Part shown: piece by piece, positions 1 through 7,928 of the stretch
Layout: each line of letters starts with the position of its first letter
Numbering within the stretch: position 1 is the first letter of the stretch
Source of the DNA: an uncultured Granulosicoccaceae bacterium
Lineage (GTDB): Bacteria; Pseudomonadota; Gammaproteobacteria; Granulosicoccales; Granulosicoccaceae
Assembly: GCA_938041955.1 (NCBI GenBank)
Contig: CALISD010000007.1
Coordinates: 1-64,000 of the forward strand
Direction: 5' to 3'
Length of the DNA: 64,000 nucleotides
Position numbers and translations under genes: made by a program
The notes under the pieces: generated by a model
Databases searched by the model: none
Seen by the model: the letters and a program-made list of their open reading frames with translations, nothing else
What the model was told of the DNA's origin: nothing

Positions 1-623
1 TTGTGGGTGTTACCTGAGGTGGAAGAGGTCACTGCGCCCGAAACGGGTTCGCTTGTTATTGATCTGCTTGCGGCGAAAACCTCGGGAGCTCCACTAAACA
101 AATGACTGATGCGCTCACCGCGTTGGCCCGGTTGCTGGCCCAGACGAATAGCGTACGGCACCTCTCGATCGCACAATCGATCAATGCAGTATTCCAGGTC
201 TTCCCGGTTTGTAAATTCACACATGCGCTGAGTTCGGGTGTCCAGCTCACTTACAGTTTGTGGACCGCGAAGCATCATGACGCACAACAGGGCTTGCTGT
301 TTTTTTCCAAGCTCGAGGTGCTTGATAAATCTCTGGCTGTATTTCTCTGCTCGCGAGCCGTATTCCTGCAGAATGAATTTTTTCTCTGCCAGTTGCTGTA
401 ATGTTCGTTTAATGTCGCCGGGTTGATAGTGGCTGATGGGGTCGCGACTGGATTTCTGGTTGCAGGCTGTGCCGATGCTATTCACTGTTAAGGGATAGCC
501 ATCGGGTGTGGTCAGCTGCTTTTCCATTAACGCTCCCAGTATCCGAAGCTCTATTGCTGACAACTGTGGGGCGTTTAGCTGGTCGGAATCAGTGTCGCTA
601 TCCGGTGGAACATTGTTTTCCAT
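1..623 (-). CDS. yceH: YceH/DUF480 family protein, C-terminus cut by window edge
   Basis: This gene is absent from the ORF track because it runs off the left edge; I translated it by hand. It gives 207 uninterrupted codons starting MENNVPPDSD. The hallmarks of the DUF480 (YceH) family are present: LRILGALMEKQLTTPDGYPLT, then ACNQKSSRDP, then LLRGPQTVSELDTRTQRM and RQPGQRGERISHLFSG. The fold is known to be two tandem winged-helix domains, which suggests nucleic-acid binding, but no function is established. A GGAG element lies about six bases before the ATG. Most of the family length is present; only the variable C-terminal tail is lost. The 280-base AT-rich gap to the next gene would hold divergent promoters. 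Confidence 0.9.
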   Translation of the reverse strand, partial: MENNVPPDSDTDSDQLNAPQLSAIELRILGALMEKQLTTPDGYPLTVNSIGTACNQKSSRDPISHYQPGDIKRTLQQLAEKKFILQEYGSRAEKYSQRFIKHLELGKKQQALLCVMMLRGPQTVSELDTRTQRMCEFTNREDLEYCIDRLCDREVPYAIRLGQQPGQRGERISHLFSGAPEVFAASRSITSEPVSGAVTSSTSGNTH

Positions 624-903
624 TTTGTCTCCGTTGGCAGGACAAATTATTAGGGATGTAGACTAAGACTATAGTATAAGAAATATAAGGTGACGGGCGT
701 TGTGTAAAGGTGTTCAAACGACTGAAAGTTAACGTGACAACAGTTACTTATTAAGTGGTACGTTGACGACATATATAAAGGCTTAATACGGGTAAAGAGT
801 GTAGTTATAAACCTGAGTAATACCATGGTGGGGTTTTTGTGATGGCGTAGATTTCTAACCAGCCCATCCCTTTGGTTCAAAAAACTATCGCTTTCAAGAG
901 AAT

Positions 904-3900
904 GTGACCTTAGCCGCAGTGGTTGAGATGGGTCCGACTAATAACAATGGCATGTCTGGTAGCAGGGTTGGTGCATTATCGCTACGAACCAAGCTGCTGC
1001 TACTGATTTTGGGTGTTGCCAGTTCGTTGGTAGTTACCTTGAGTGTGCTCGGGCTTGATGCAATTCATCAAACAAGTGAAACAGCTCAGGCGATTAGTCG
1101 TAGTGCGCTCGAGCAACTGTCCCGCGATCACATGATTAAGATCACAGAAGAAAATGCTGCGCGGAACTCCCTAATACTTGAACAAACCATGGCAGAGGCA
1201 GGTTTATTGGCGGCGGCGGCCAGTCAGTATTTTTCCGAACCCGGTCGCTACGCCGCAATAGGTTCAATGCAGGGTGAGGCCGATTTAAAAATACTGTCTG
1301 GCGGTCAAAGTGTAGAGGGCGATCAGGAGCAGGCAAATCTTTATCTGCCTAATTTTGTCAATCTGGATGCAGCAATTGAAGAGCAAGTGAAAATTAGTCG
1401 TGTACTTGATCCGCTTGCTCTTGCGATCCTGGATGCTGATACAAAGGCGGCTGCAGTGTATTTCATTTCACCGGATGAATTTATTAGATATTATCCCAAG
1501 GGTGGCCTTGAGCTGCCGCCGGATTTCAAAGTAACAGATGAGCCCTTCTATACCGGTGTATTGCCGTCGGTGAATCCGGAGCGCGAAAACCGCTGGACTC
1601 CCGTTTATGACGATCCTGCCGGGCATGGCTTGATGGTATCGGCTATCGCACCGATATACACTCATATTGGTCATTTCAGTGGCATCATCGGGATAGACTT
1701 CCAGCTCGGTGATCTGGGTGAGGCTATTGAAACTGCAACCCTTGCGGAAGGAAGTTATTCCTTCTTGATTGACGCTAGCGGACAGGCGATCGCGTTGCCG
1801 AATCAAGGTTATGAAGAGCTACTCGGTAGAGCCCGCGGTGCAGGTGAGTTTGGTGTTGATCTGTCACAATTAGACGGCCAGCCCGGACTGGTTATTGAGG
1901 CGATGCTTCGCGGTGAGCGCGGCGTTCGGCGTGTCACCGATACGGCAGAGGAAAAATTCATAGCTTATACCCCGCTTGGTGATGTCGGCTGGAGTCTTGC
2001 CACAGTTGTTGCCACTGAAACGGTGCTTGCAGACGTCAACCTATTGCAGGACGCGTTAGAAAAAGATGCAGCTGAACTGGCATTTAAAAAATTAATTCCA
2101 ATGGCGATCACCATTTTGTTTATAGTCACGTCACTGGCATTCTTGTTGGCTTATCACTTTACCCTGCCGCTTCGGCTGCTGACAGAGGCTGCTGCTGCCA
2201 TTGGTCGACGTCAGTGGGATGTCGAATTGCCACATCAAAGCAATGACGAGGTCGGCTTACTATCCCGAACGCTTGCAGACATGGCCGCACAGCTTAAGGA
2301 TTTGATCGGGAGTCTTGAAACGCGTGTTGACGAGCGCACCAGCGAACTTAGTGAGGCGCTGGGAAGTCTTGAGAAAACCCATGAGCAACTATCCAAAGAG
2401 GTTCTTGAACGTCAAGTATCGGATGATGCCCGGGCCGACCTTGAAGCACGCTTTACACTTGCCTTTCAGAATGCCCCTATTGGTATGGCTTTACTGGATC
2501 TAAAAGGGCGTGTTCTTAACCCCAATCCGCAATTACAGAAACTGTTTTGGCCAGATTTTAAATCTGAAAATATGCCGTTACTGGATTCTGTTGTCGTTGA
2601 TGACGATCAAGAGAAATTTCGATTGTTTAGCGCTAAGTTGAACACTGAAACCATCAGCGATGAGTTTTCATGTATGGGGTGTGACGGGTCCATTCACCAA
2701 ATTGTATTCTCCTTTTCTCAGGTGGAAAATACAGCTAGCGATAAAAATTATATTGTGCTGATGGCGCAGGATGTGACAGACGCACGGCAGATGACTGAAA
2801 TGCTACAGCAACAAGCAAATCATGACGAGCTTACGGGTTTGCAAAATCGCAGGGCCTTTGCAAATGCAATGCAAGGTGTTGTTGAGAACGCAGTCGGAGA
2901 CACGCGTGCACATTTGTTGTTTCTGGACCTTGATCAATTCAAAATCGTTAACGATACCTGTGGTCACGCCGAGGGAGACCGATTGCTAATCGGAATCTCT
3001 GAATTAGTAGCTGGATGTGTACGTTCAACTGATACTGTTGCGCGCCTGGGGGGCGATGAGTTCGCCGTTCTGTTGATCGGCTGCAATCAGTACATTGCTA
3101 TTCGCAAGGCAGAGGAAATTCGTGTTGCTGTCCAACAATACGAATTTTATTCCCGCGCAGAGCTCTTCCGGGTTGGGGTGAGTATTGGCCTGGTTAGCTT
3201 AGATGGAAACAGTGCTGATCTAACCGAGTTGCAGCAACTTGCAGATGCTGCCTGTTACGCCGCGAAAGAAGCCGGGCGGAATCGGATTCAGGTTGTAACG
3301 GGTAACAACGATTCTGTCGATGAGCAGCGTGGTGGTATGCGTTGGGCGCAGCGTCTGCGCGATGCGATGGCAAATGACCGGTTTGTGTTGCACGGGCAAC
3401 GAATCCAGCCGTTGAATGCAAACGGAGGGCCGGAATATATTGAAGTATTGTTACGACTTTGGGACACCGGCACACAGCAGCTTATACCGCCGGGTACGTT
3501 CCTTCCGAGTGCGGAACGATATGGCCTGTTGATAGAATTAGACAAATGGGTTGTCACTCATCTGGTGCAATCACTCAATAAACTGGTTGCACCAATGCAG
3601 ACGAATAAGCGGTTTTGGGTGAACCTGTCCGGCAGTAGTCTCGGTGATTCAGAGTTTGCTGAATTTTTGTTAGATAAAATTAGTCACTCGAATCTTCCTG
3701 TTGGCACTATAAATTTTGAAGTCACTGAAACAGTTGTGATTAGAAGTATGGGCAATGCGAAGCAGCTTATTGATCAACTGCGTGATTTAGGTTGTGAAAT
3801 TGCGCTCGATGATTTTGGTACCGGCTTATCTTCGTTGCTGTATTTAAAAACGTTGAATGTTGATTGTGTGAAGATAGACGGTAGCTTTGTTAAGGGGGTA

Positions 3901-4113
3901 GTCACCGATGAGGTGGATCGTCTTTTCATAAAATCAACGGTTGATATTGCTCGTCATTTAGGGATAAAAACGGTCGCCGAATTCGTTGAGAATGATGCAA
4001 TTAAAGATATTGTAGCGGGCTTAGGTGCTGATTACGGTCAGGGGTTCGGAATACATCGTCCGGTCGATTTGTTTACGGATCTGTTGGCTGCTGAGGTTCG
4101 GCGCGTCGGCTAG
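904..4113 (+). CDS. Membrane dCache-HAMP-PAS-GGDEF-EAL cyclic-di-GMP enzyme
   Basis: A predicted bifunctional c-di-GMP enzyme of 1069 residues. A first membrane segment (about residues 30-50) is followed by a large periplasmic dCache-like sensor with a YYPKGG/PFYTGVLPSVNPERENRW stretch, a second membrane segment near 395-420, HAMP (about 420-475), a coiled linker, PAS (about 510-625), GGDEF (about 640-790) and EAL (about 820-1060). The GGDEF motif is intact (RLGGDEF) and so is the RxxD inhibitory site (RSTD) just before it. The EAL signature reads EVL, but the metal and catalytic positions are kept (VNLSG, EVTET, DDFGTG, KIDGSFV, VAEFVE). Both activities are therefore possible. The GTG start at 904 is tentative: in-frame ATGs at 928 and 952 also precede the first membrane helix. 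It stands alone. Confidence 0.9.
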   Translation: MTLAAVVEMGPTNNNGMSGSRVGALSLRTKLLLLILGVASSLVVTLSVLGLDAIHQTSETAQAISRSALEQLSRDHMIKITEENAARNSLILEQTMAEAGLLAAAASQYFSEPGRYAAIGSMQGEADLKILSGGQSVEGDQEQANLYLPNFVNLDAAIEEQVKISRVLDPLALAILDADTKAAAVYFISPDEFIRYYPKGGLELPPDFKVTDEPFYTGVLPSVNPERENRWTPVYDDPAGHGLMVSAIAPIYTHIGHFSGIIGIDFQLGDLGEAIETATLAEGSYSFLIDASGQAIALPNQGYEELLGRARGAGEFGVDLSQLDGQPGLVIEAMLRGERGVRRVTDTAEEKFIAYTPLGDVGWSLATVVATETVLADVNLLQDALEKDAAELAFKKLIPMAITILFIVTSLAFLLAYHFTLPLRLLTEAAAAIGRRQWDVELPHQSNDEVGLLSRTLADMAAQLKDLIGSLETRVDERTSELSEALGSLEKTHEQLSKEVLERQVSDDARADLEARFTLAFQNAPIGMALLDLKGRVLNPNPQLQKLFWPDFKSENMPLLDSVVVDDDQEKFRLFSAKLNTETISDEFSCMGCDGSIHQIVFSFSQVENTASDKNYIVLMAQDVTDARQMTEMLQQQANHDELTGLQNRRAFANAMQGVVENAVGDTRAHLLFLDLDQFKIVNDTCGHAEGDRLLIGISELVAGCVRSTDTVARLGGDEFAVLLIGCNQYIAIRKAEEIRVAVQQYEFYSRAELFRVGVSIGLVSLDGNSADLTELQQLADAACYAAKEAGRNRIQVVTGNNDSVDEQRGGMRWAQRLRDAMANDRFVLHGQRIQPLNANGGPEYIEVLLRLWDTGTQQLIPPGTFLPSAERYGLLIELDKWVVTHLVQSLNKLVAPMQTNKRFWVNLSGSSLGDSEFAEFLLDKISHSNLPVGTINFEVTETVVIRSMGNAKQLIDQLRDLGCEIALDDFGTGLSSLLYLKTLNVDCVKIDGSFVKGVVTDEVDRLFIKSTVDIARHLGIKTVAEFVENDAIKDIVAGLGADYGQGFGIHRPVDLFTDLLAAEVRRVG

Positions 4114-4379
4114 ATCGTCATATTTAAACCTTTCATACAGTTCCATATTCGAGGTTTTTCGTAAAGCCCCTGATCAGAGTTCTTTGCCATAGATCATCGT
4201 GATACCCAAATACCCGGGCATTGTGAGATATGGCGTTTAAACAGTTTTTTGACGGGTTCGAATTTGTTTGATGAACGCATGATTATTACGAATGAATATA
4301 TTCTTTTGACTATACCCGCCGCGGTTATTTTGAAGCTTCTCTGTATTGCCACGGCGTGCCGGAAATCTGCCGCGCCTAA

Positions 4380-4688
4380 TCAGCACCGGTCGCTATCAAA
4401 TAAAGCGGACCCGCGTTCATCGACAATCTGCTTTGCTTTGTTAACCGAATGTTCAATAGCGGCGTCAAGGCTGGCATGATTATCAGCTCGTATAAATTCA
4501 GTGGTCTTTACTACGCCATCTATTGTCTGACTTATTGACCCTGCGGTTTTATATTGTCCGCCTTCGGGCAATGGGGTGGCAGTAATGATTGTATCTTTGT
4601 AAGTGATCGGGTCGGCCGCGGCCGCTTTTGTATCGACTTCTTTTGCTCCGCTGCCCGTCAGGGACTGAAACAGTCTTTTAAATACCAT
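4380..4688 (-). CDS. hlyU: HlyU-family transcriptional regulator-like protein
   Basis: A 102-residue protein matching the HlyU family (Pfam HlyU, PF10115 type). The characteristic core is visible: ITATPLPEGGQYKTAGSI, then KTTEFIRADNHASLDAAIEHSVNKAKQIVDERG. The annotated family name comes from a haemolysin activator, but most chromosomal members of this short family have no proven DNA target, so the regulatory role is inferred. An AGGA element sits six bases before the ATG. It is monocistronic, facing back toward the GGDEF-EAL gene. The 266 bases between the two stop codons hold no convincing gene; the 76-residue plus-strand ORF there is not supported by any family feature. Confidence 0.85.
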   Translation of the reverse strand: MVFKRLFQSLTGSGAKEVDTKAAAADPITYKDTIITATPLPEGGQYKTAGSISQTIDGVVKTTEFIRADNHASLDAAIEHSVNKAKQIVDERGSALFDSDRC

Positions 4689-4886
4689 GGTGATTCCTTT
4701 AATGCCAGTGGATTTGTTGGCTTTTATGTGGCTCTCTAAGCCATCGTTGTGAGTTGATGTAGAAATGACTTCTGCTTACGCGCCGATTTCGCTTTAAGTG
4801 TGAGAGAGCGCTGTCTGTTATTGGTGAACTATTCGACTATGGCTTACACTCACTGTTTGCATTATCTCATGAAATTGCGGCCTGAT

Positions 4887-4904
4887 TGTCAGGTCGTCCT
4901 GACA
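4887..4904 (+). promoter_or_regulatory. Inverted repeat upstream of DUF4178 operon
   Basis: TGTCAGG-TCGT-CCTGACA is a perfect seven-base inverted repeat with a four-base loop. It ends about 26 bases before the first ATG of the DUF4178 gene. It could be an operator or a leader hairpin. No T-tract follows, so it is not a clear terminator, and no dedicated regulator is adjacent. Confidence 0.35.
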
Positions 4905-4930
4905 GTCTTTAGCGAAATAGAGAAAAGAGT

Positions 4931-5542
4931 ATGGCCCATAGCGTATCAATATCCTGCCCGTCCTGTGGTGTGGCCATTGAAGGTACCACTGCGCACACCC
5001 GCAGTTTGTCTTGTCCGCATTGTAGCAACTGGGTTTATTTTGGCAGCAATGGGTGGGAATCCGCTGGATTGTTTGAGCACGCCATAGATGCTCCTTCGAT
5101 GTTGCAGCTTGGCAAGAGTGGCAAGCTGACTGATCGTCATTTTGTGGTTCGGGGGCGTGTTCGGATGCGCTATGAGGATGGTTACTGGGATGAATGGTGG
5201 CTTGAGTTCGAAGATGGTGATCATCAGTGGCTTGAAGAAGATGATGGCAGCTATCGTCTGCATGAAAATATTGATGTAGCGGCTGAGGCGGCCCTTATGA
5301 AAGACGCGACTGTAGGTGGTAACGTCAGTCTTGATGGCGAAGATTGGTTCGTGACAGAGCGGGTTGATGCAAAAGTAGCAGGCGTTGAGGGGTCGCTGCC
5401 GGTGGCAATTATTCCCGGAGAAGCAGTTGTCTGTGTTGATGTGATGGGCAATGGCAGCAAAATGTCGATTGAAGCCGGCGAGCAGGAAGTTCAGATTTCC
5501 CGCAGCAGTGTGGTCAGAGGGGCTGCCTTTAAATGGAGCTGA
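4931..5542 (+). CDS. Zinc-ribbon DUF4178 domain protein
   Basis: 203 residues. The N-terminus is a two-knuckle zinc ribbon: CPSCG (residues 9-13), then CPHC (about 28-31). The rest matches the DUF4178 beta-rich domain (GKSGKLTDRHFVVRGRVRMRYEDGYWDEWWLEFEDGDHQWLEEDDGSY). DUF4178 proteins have no established biochemical role, but they recur beside DUF350 membrane proteins and spermidine-synthase-like enzymes, exactly as here. No signal peptide or membrane helix is visible, so this one is probably cytoplasmic. It opens a same-strand run of six genes ending at 11257. A 209-residue ORF on the opposite strand is a shadow. Confidence 0.85.
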   Translation: MAHSVSISCPSCGVAIEGTTAHTRSLSCPHCSNWVYFGSNGWESAGLFEHAIDAPSMLQLGKSGKLTDRHFVVRGRVRMRYEDGYWDEWWLEFEDGDHQWLEEDDGSYRLHENIDVAAEAALMKDATVGGNVSLDGEDWFVTERVDAKVAGVEGSLPVAIIPGEAVVCVDVMGNGSKMSIEAGEQEVQISRSSVVRGAAFKWS

Positions 5543-5583
5543 TCTTGAGCATTCATGCCGGGCACGCGGTATCATAGGCGACT

Positions 5584-7113
5584 ATGCAAATTTCGAAACG
5601 CCTTGTCGGTATGCATCCGGACAAAGTCCTGGGTGCGCTGCAACAACACATAGATGCCGGTCATGATAAGTCGGCGCTGCAGGCCATCCCTGATCTACAG
5701 CTTCAGCACCCTCAGTTCCACAATGAGCTTGAGCAACAGAAAGCACGCATAAGTGCTCGCTTGATTGAAGGCGTCAAGGTGCTTGATCGAAAATCGGCTG
5801 AAGTGTTCAGATGTGTCAATTGTGGCGGCGGGCTTGCGCGCCAGAACCCGGAATCAACTTATGTGATTTGCCACTACTGTGGCTGTGATGCAGATCATCC
5901 GGCGAATGATATTCATCTTGAGCGCTGGAACAAGGCAATTGATCTTGAGTCGAATTTTACCATCGGCGATTTTTTCCAATATAACGATCAGCGCTGGCAG
6001 GCCATTGGAGTACAGCTCTATAGCGGTCGTGTTCGAGAGTACGACAGCGAAGATGGCTGGGAAACCCACTATTCACGCTACACCAGTTGGTGGATGCTTA
6101 ATGAGCGGCGCGAACTGGCGTGGTTGGTTGATGATGGCGGTTCACGTTACTGGGCTGACAAATATGTTCCTGATAAACCTTCGACACCGGGTTCGTCGGA
6201 CAAGAACTATGAGCACGGGAAATGGAAGCTTGAATTCGCCGCGGGGGAATTCAGTTATCAACCCCGATCCGGTGAACAGCATCACTCGGCTGAAAGGGTG
6301 GCGCGGATGCATTTGCCAGTGCGCCCGGGGGGTGAAAAGCTGAGCTACTACACAAGTGTAGAGACGCGTCTGGATGAAAACGATAAACCGAAAGAAATTG
6401 AGTTTATAAGATCACGAAAAATTTCTAACGCTGAGATGTTCTCGGGTCTGGGTAAAGACCTTGAACTGACTGATATCAAGCGTTGGCGAAATTCCATTGT
6501 GGCACTGGTTTCGGCGTTGCCACTGCTTGTTGGTATGGCACTCTATTTGAATCGCGGTGGCGAGCCACTCACTGAAAGTGTGGATATCACGACGGCATCC
6601 AGTGAAGTGAAAATGCAGCAGATTAAGATAGATGAAGCGGGCACTATGCTGCAAATGAATGCGGTTGTGCGTAGCCTCGTTAACAACTCCTGGGCTGGTG
6701 TGAACTTCGCGCTTAACAATAGTGATGGTGAATCCATATACGAAAAATATCTGGAGTTTTGGCGCGAGTCAGGGCGTGACAGCGATGGACCATGGCAGGA
6801 GAGCAAGCGCAGTATCGAGTGGCATGTTCGAGTGGACGAGCCGGATACTTATCAGGCCGTGATCACTATGGAGCCGGCATCGACTACCAGGCAAACGACG
6901 TTTGCACTGACTACCGAGCCAAACCGTACTGCATTAACCCCGTTTTTACTTGCTGGCTGTTTCGGCATAATGATGATGATGGCGTTTCGCTCGAAGTTGT
7001 CGTCGGTCAGTGCGGTGGCGGCTTCAATCGCTGTGAAATTGAAGCGCAGGTTTGATCCCAACGGCAAGCCAAAGCGTACATCACAGGAAAAACACGAGCA
7101 GCAATGGTCATGA
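5584..7113 (+). CDS. Membrane-anchored zinc-ribbon DUF4178 protein
   Basis: 509 residues and the second DUF4178 member of the run. A helical N-terminal segment (1-75) leads to a zinc ribbon (CVNCGGG near 80 and CHYCGC near 97). DUF4178-like sequence follows from about 120 (FTIGDFFQYNDQRWQAIGVQLYSGRVREY...WETHYSRYTSWWMLNERRELAWLVDDGGSRYW). A hydrophobic segment lies near 305-322 (IVALVSALPLLVGMALYL), then a soluble, presumably extracytoplasmic region, a second helix near 450-470, and a basic tail. Its stop overlaps the next ATG (ATGA), which implies translational coupling. Function is unknown; context ties it to the polyamine enzyme downstream. Confidence 0.85.
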   Translation: MQISKRLVGMHPDKVLGALQQHIDAGHDKSALQAIPDLQLQHPQFHNELEQQKARISARLIEGVKVLDRKSAEVFRCVNCGGGLARQNPESTYVICHYCGCDADHPANDIHLERWNKAIDLESNFTIGDFFQYNDQRWQAIGVQLYSGRVREYDSEDGWETHYSRYTSWWMLNERRELAWLVDDGGSRYWADKYVPDKPSTPGSSDKNYEHGKWKLEFAAGEFSYQPRSGEQHHSAERVARMHLPVRPGGEKLSYYTSVETRLDENDKPKEIEFIRSRKISNAEMFSGLGKDLELTDIKRWRNSIVALVSALPLLVGMALYLNRGGEPLTESVDITTASSEVKMQQIKIDEAGTMLQMNAVVRSLVNNSWAGVNFALNNSDGESIYEKYLEFWRESGRDSDGPWQESKRSIEWHVRVDEPDTYQAVITMEPASTTRQTTFALTTEPNRTALTPFLLAGCFGIMMMMAFRSKLSSVSAVAASIAVKLKRRFDPNGKPKRTSQEKHEQQWS

Positions 7114-7289
7114 AGAAATTACACTATCCATTGTTGTCATTGTTGATTTTAGCGATCATCGGTATGCCGGCGTGGTATGCCGTGCGCGGCGGTGCAGCAG
7201 AAGCTGTGCCGGGCATTGGATCAAAAGAAGTGTTGCGCTCTAAAAGCGGTCGCGTTTATGTGGGCGGTGGTCCGCGCGTTGGTAAGTAG
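7110..7289 (+). CDS. Small single-pass membrane peptide (59 aa)
   Basis: The ORF track starts this at 7104, but the ATG at 7110 overlaps the upstream TGA as ATGA, the usual coupled arrangement, and gives 59 residues (MKKLHYPLLSLL...). One membrane helix (about residues 5-22) is followed by a Gly-rich tail with VGGGPRVGK at the end. The orientation (basic N-terminus, then helix) suggests a signal anchor with the tail outside the cytoplasm. I recognise no family. Position inside a conserved type of operon and the coupled start argue that it is a real gene. Confidence 0.65.
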   Translation: MKKLHYPLLSLLILAIIGMPAWYAVRGGAAEAVPGIGSKEVLRSKSGRVYVGGGPRVGK

Positions 7290-7323
7290 CATTTGCAGCA
7301 CAATATAGAATACAAATTAATCA

Positions 7324-7641
7324 GTGGAGAACAGACAATTGAACAGCAATAAGAACTGGCGAATGAAAGGCTATCTGGCAATCGCTCTTATGGGAATGAG
7401 TGAGTTTGCTATGGCTCAGCAAGAGACGCTTAACGGATTTGCTGCTGAACTGCTATCAACTATTGTGTATTCTGTTGTTGGGATAATCATGGCTGTTGCA
7501 GGCTTTAAAGTGGTTGACTGGCTGACACCGGGCGACCTTGCAGAAGAGGTCGCGAATAAAGAAAATCGTGCACTGGCGGTGCTGGCCGGTTCAATGATGC
7601 TGGGTGTTTGTATCATTATCGCCAGTGTTCTAATTAGTTAG
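7324..7641 (+). CDS. DUF350 family inner-membrane protein
   Basis: 105 residues with two membrane segments (LLSTIVYSVVGIIMAVAGFKVVDWL and AVLAGSMMLGVCIIIASVLI), separated by the charged PGDLAEEVANKENRAL loop typical of DUF350 (E. coli YjfL family). The family's function is unknown; it commonly occurs beside DUF4178 proteins and spermidine-synthase or glutathionylspermidine-synthase-like enzymes. The listed start is GTG 7324; TTG at 7339 and ATG at 7363 are alternatives. The segment before the first helix, ending AMAQQ, could be read as a cleavable signal sequence if translation begins at 7363. A short GCAGG/CCTGC hairpin follows the stop. Confidence 0.85.
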   Translation: MENRQLNSNKNWRMKGYLAIALMGMSEFAMAQQETLNGFAAELLSTIVYSVVGIIMAVAGFKVVDWLTPGDLAEEVANKENRALAVLAGSMMLGVCIIIASVLIS

Positions 7642-7928
7642 CAGGTCGCTAGCCTGCATTGTGCATGAGGCGACCCAGGAAAATCAGCAATGTACCTGTT
7701 TTTATAGTGTTTAAGGGCAATAAACTATGTACAAGCAAAAAACACTCTGCCTATTCGACCCCAGAGCGCAATTTCGTGTTACATCTCATCAGATTCTTCT
7801 CGGCACGTGGCGAGCCACGTTTCTCAAGCGATTTAATGAACTGTTGTGCGAAATAGACTCTGGATGCCGAATCCTCACGAATAATGCGGGCTAGTGTATT
7901 ACTGTCAGCATCCGTGTAGCTGAAAAGA
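7642..7928 (+). other. 287-base gap between DUF350 and aminopropyltransferase genes
   Basis: No supported gene. Directly after the DUF350 stop is a GCAGG-N7-CCTGC hairpin. At 7805-7820 there is a perfect ACGTGG-CGAG-CCACGT hairpin followed by TTCTC. Either could act as an attenuator or processing site between the two halves of the run. Two overlapping short ORFs (7659-7856 plus, 7751-8020 minus) have no recognisable features and I treat them as spurious. Confidence 0.4.

Noticed and set aside
772-800. TTGACG with AT-rich sequence before the first GGDEF-EAL gene as a promoter
   Set aside because: No convincing -10 element at standard spacing; the AT-rich region allows many chance matches.
4249-4479. 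76-residue plus-strand ORF near hlyU
   Set aside because: No family feature or ribosome site, and it overlaps the hlyU-like coding region on the other strand.
4946-5575. 209-residue minus-strand ORF
   Set aside because: Lies opposite the DUF4178 gene, which has zinc-ribbon and family motifs; the reverse reading has none.
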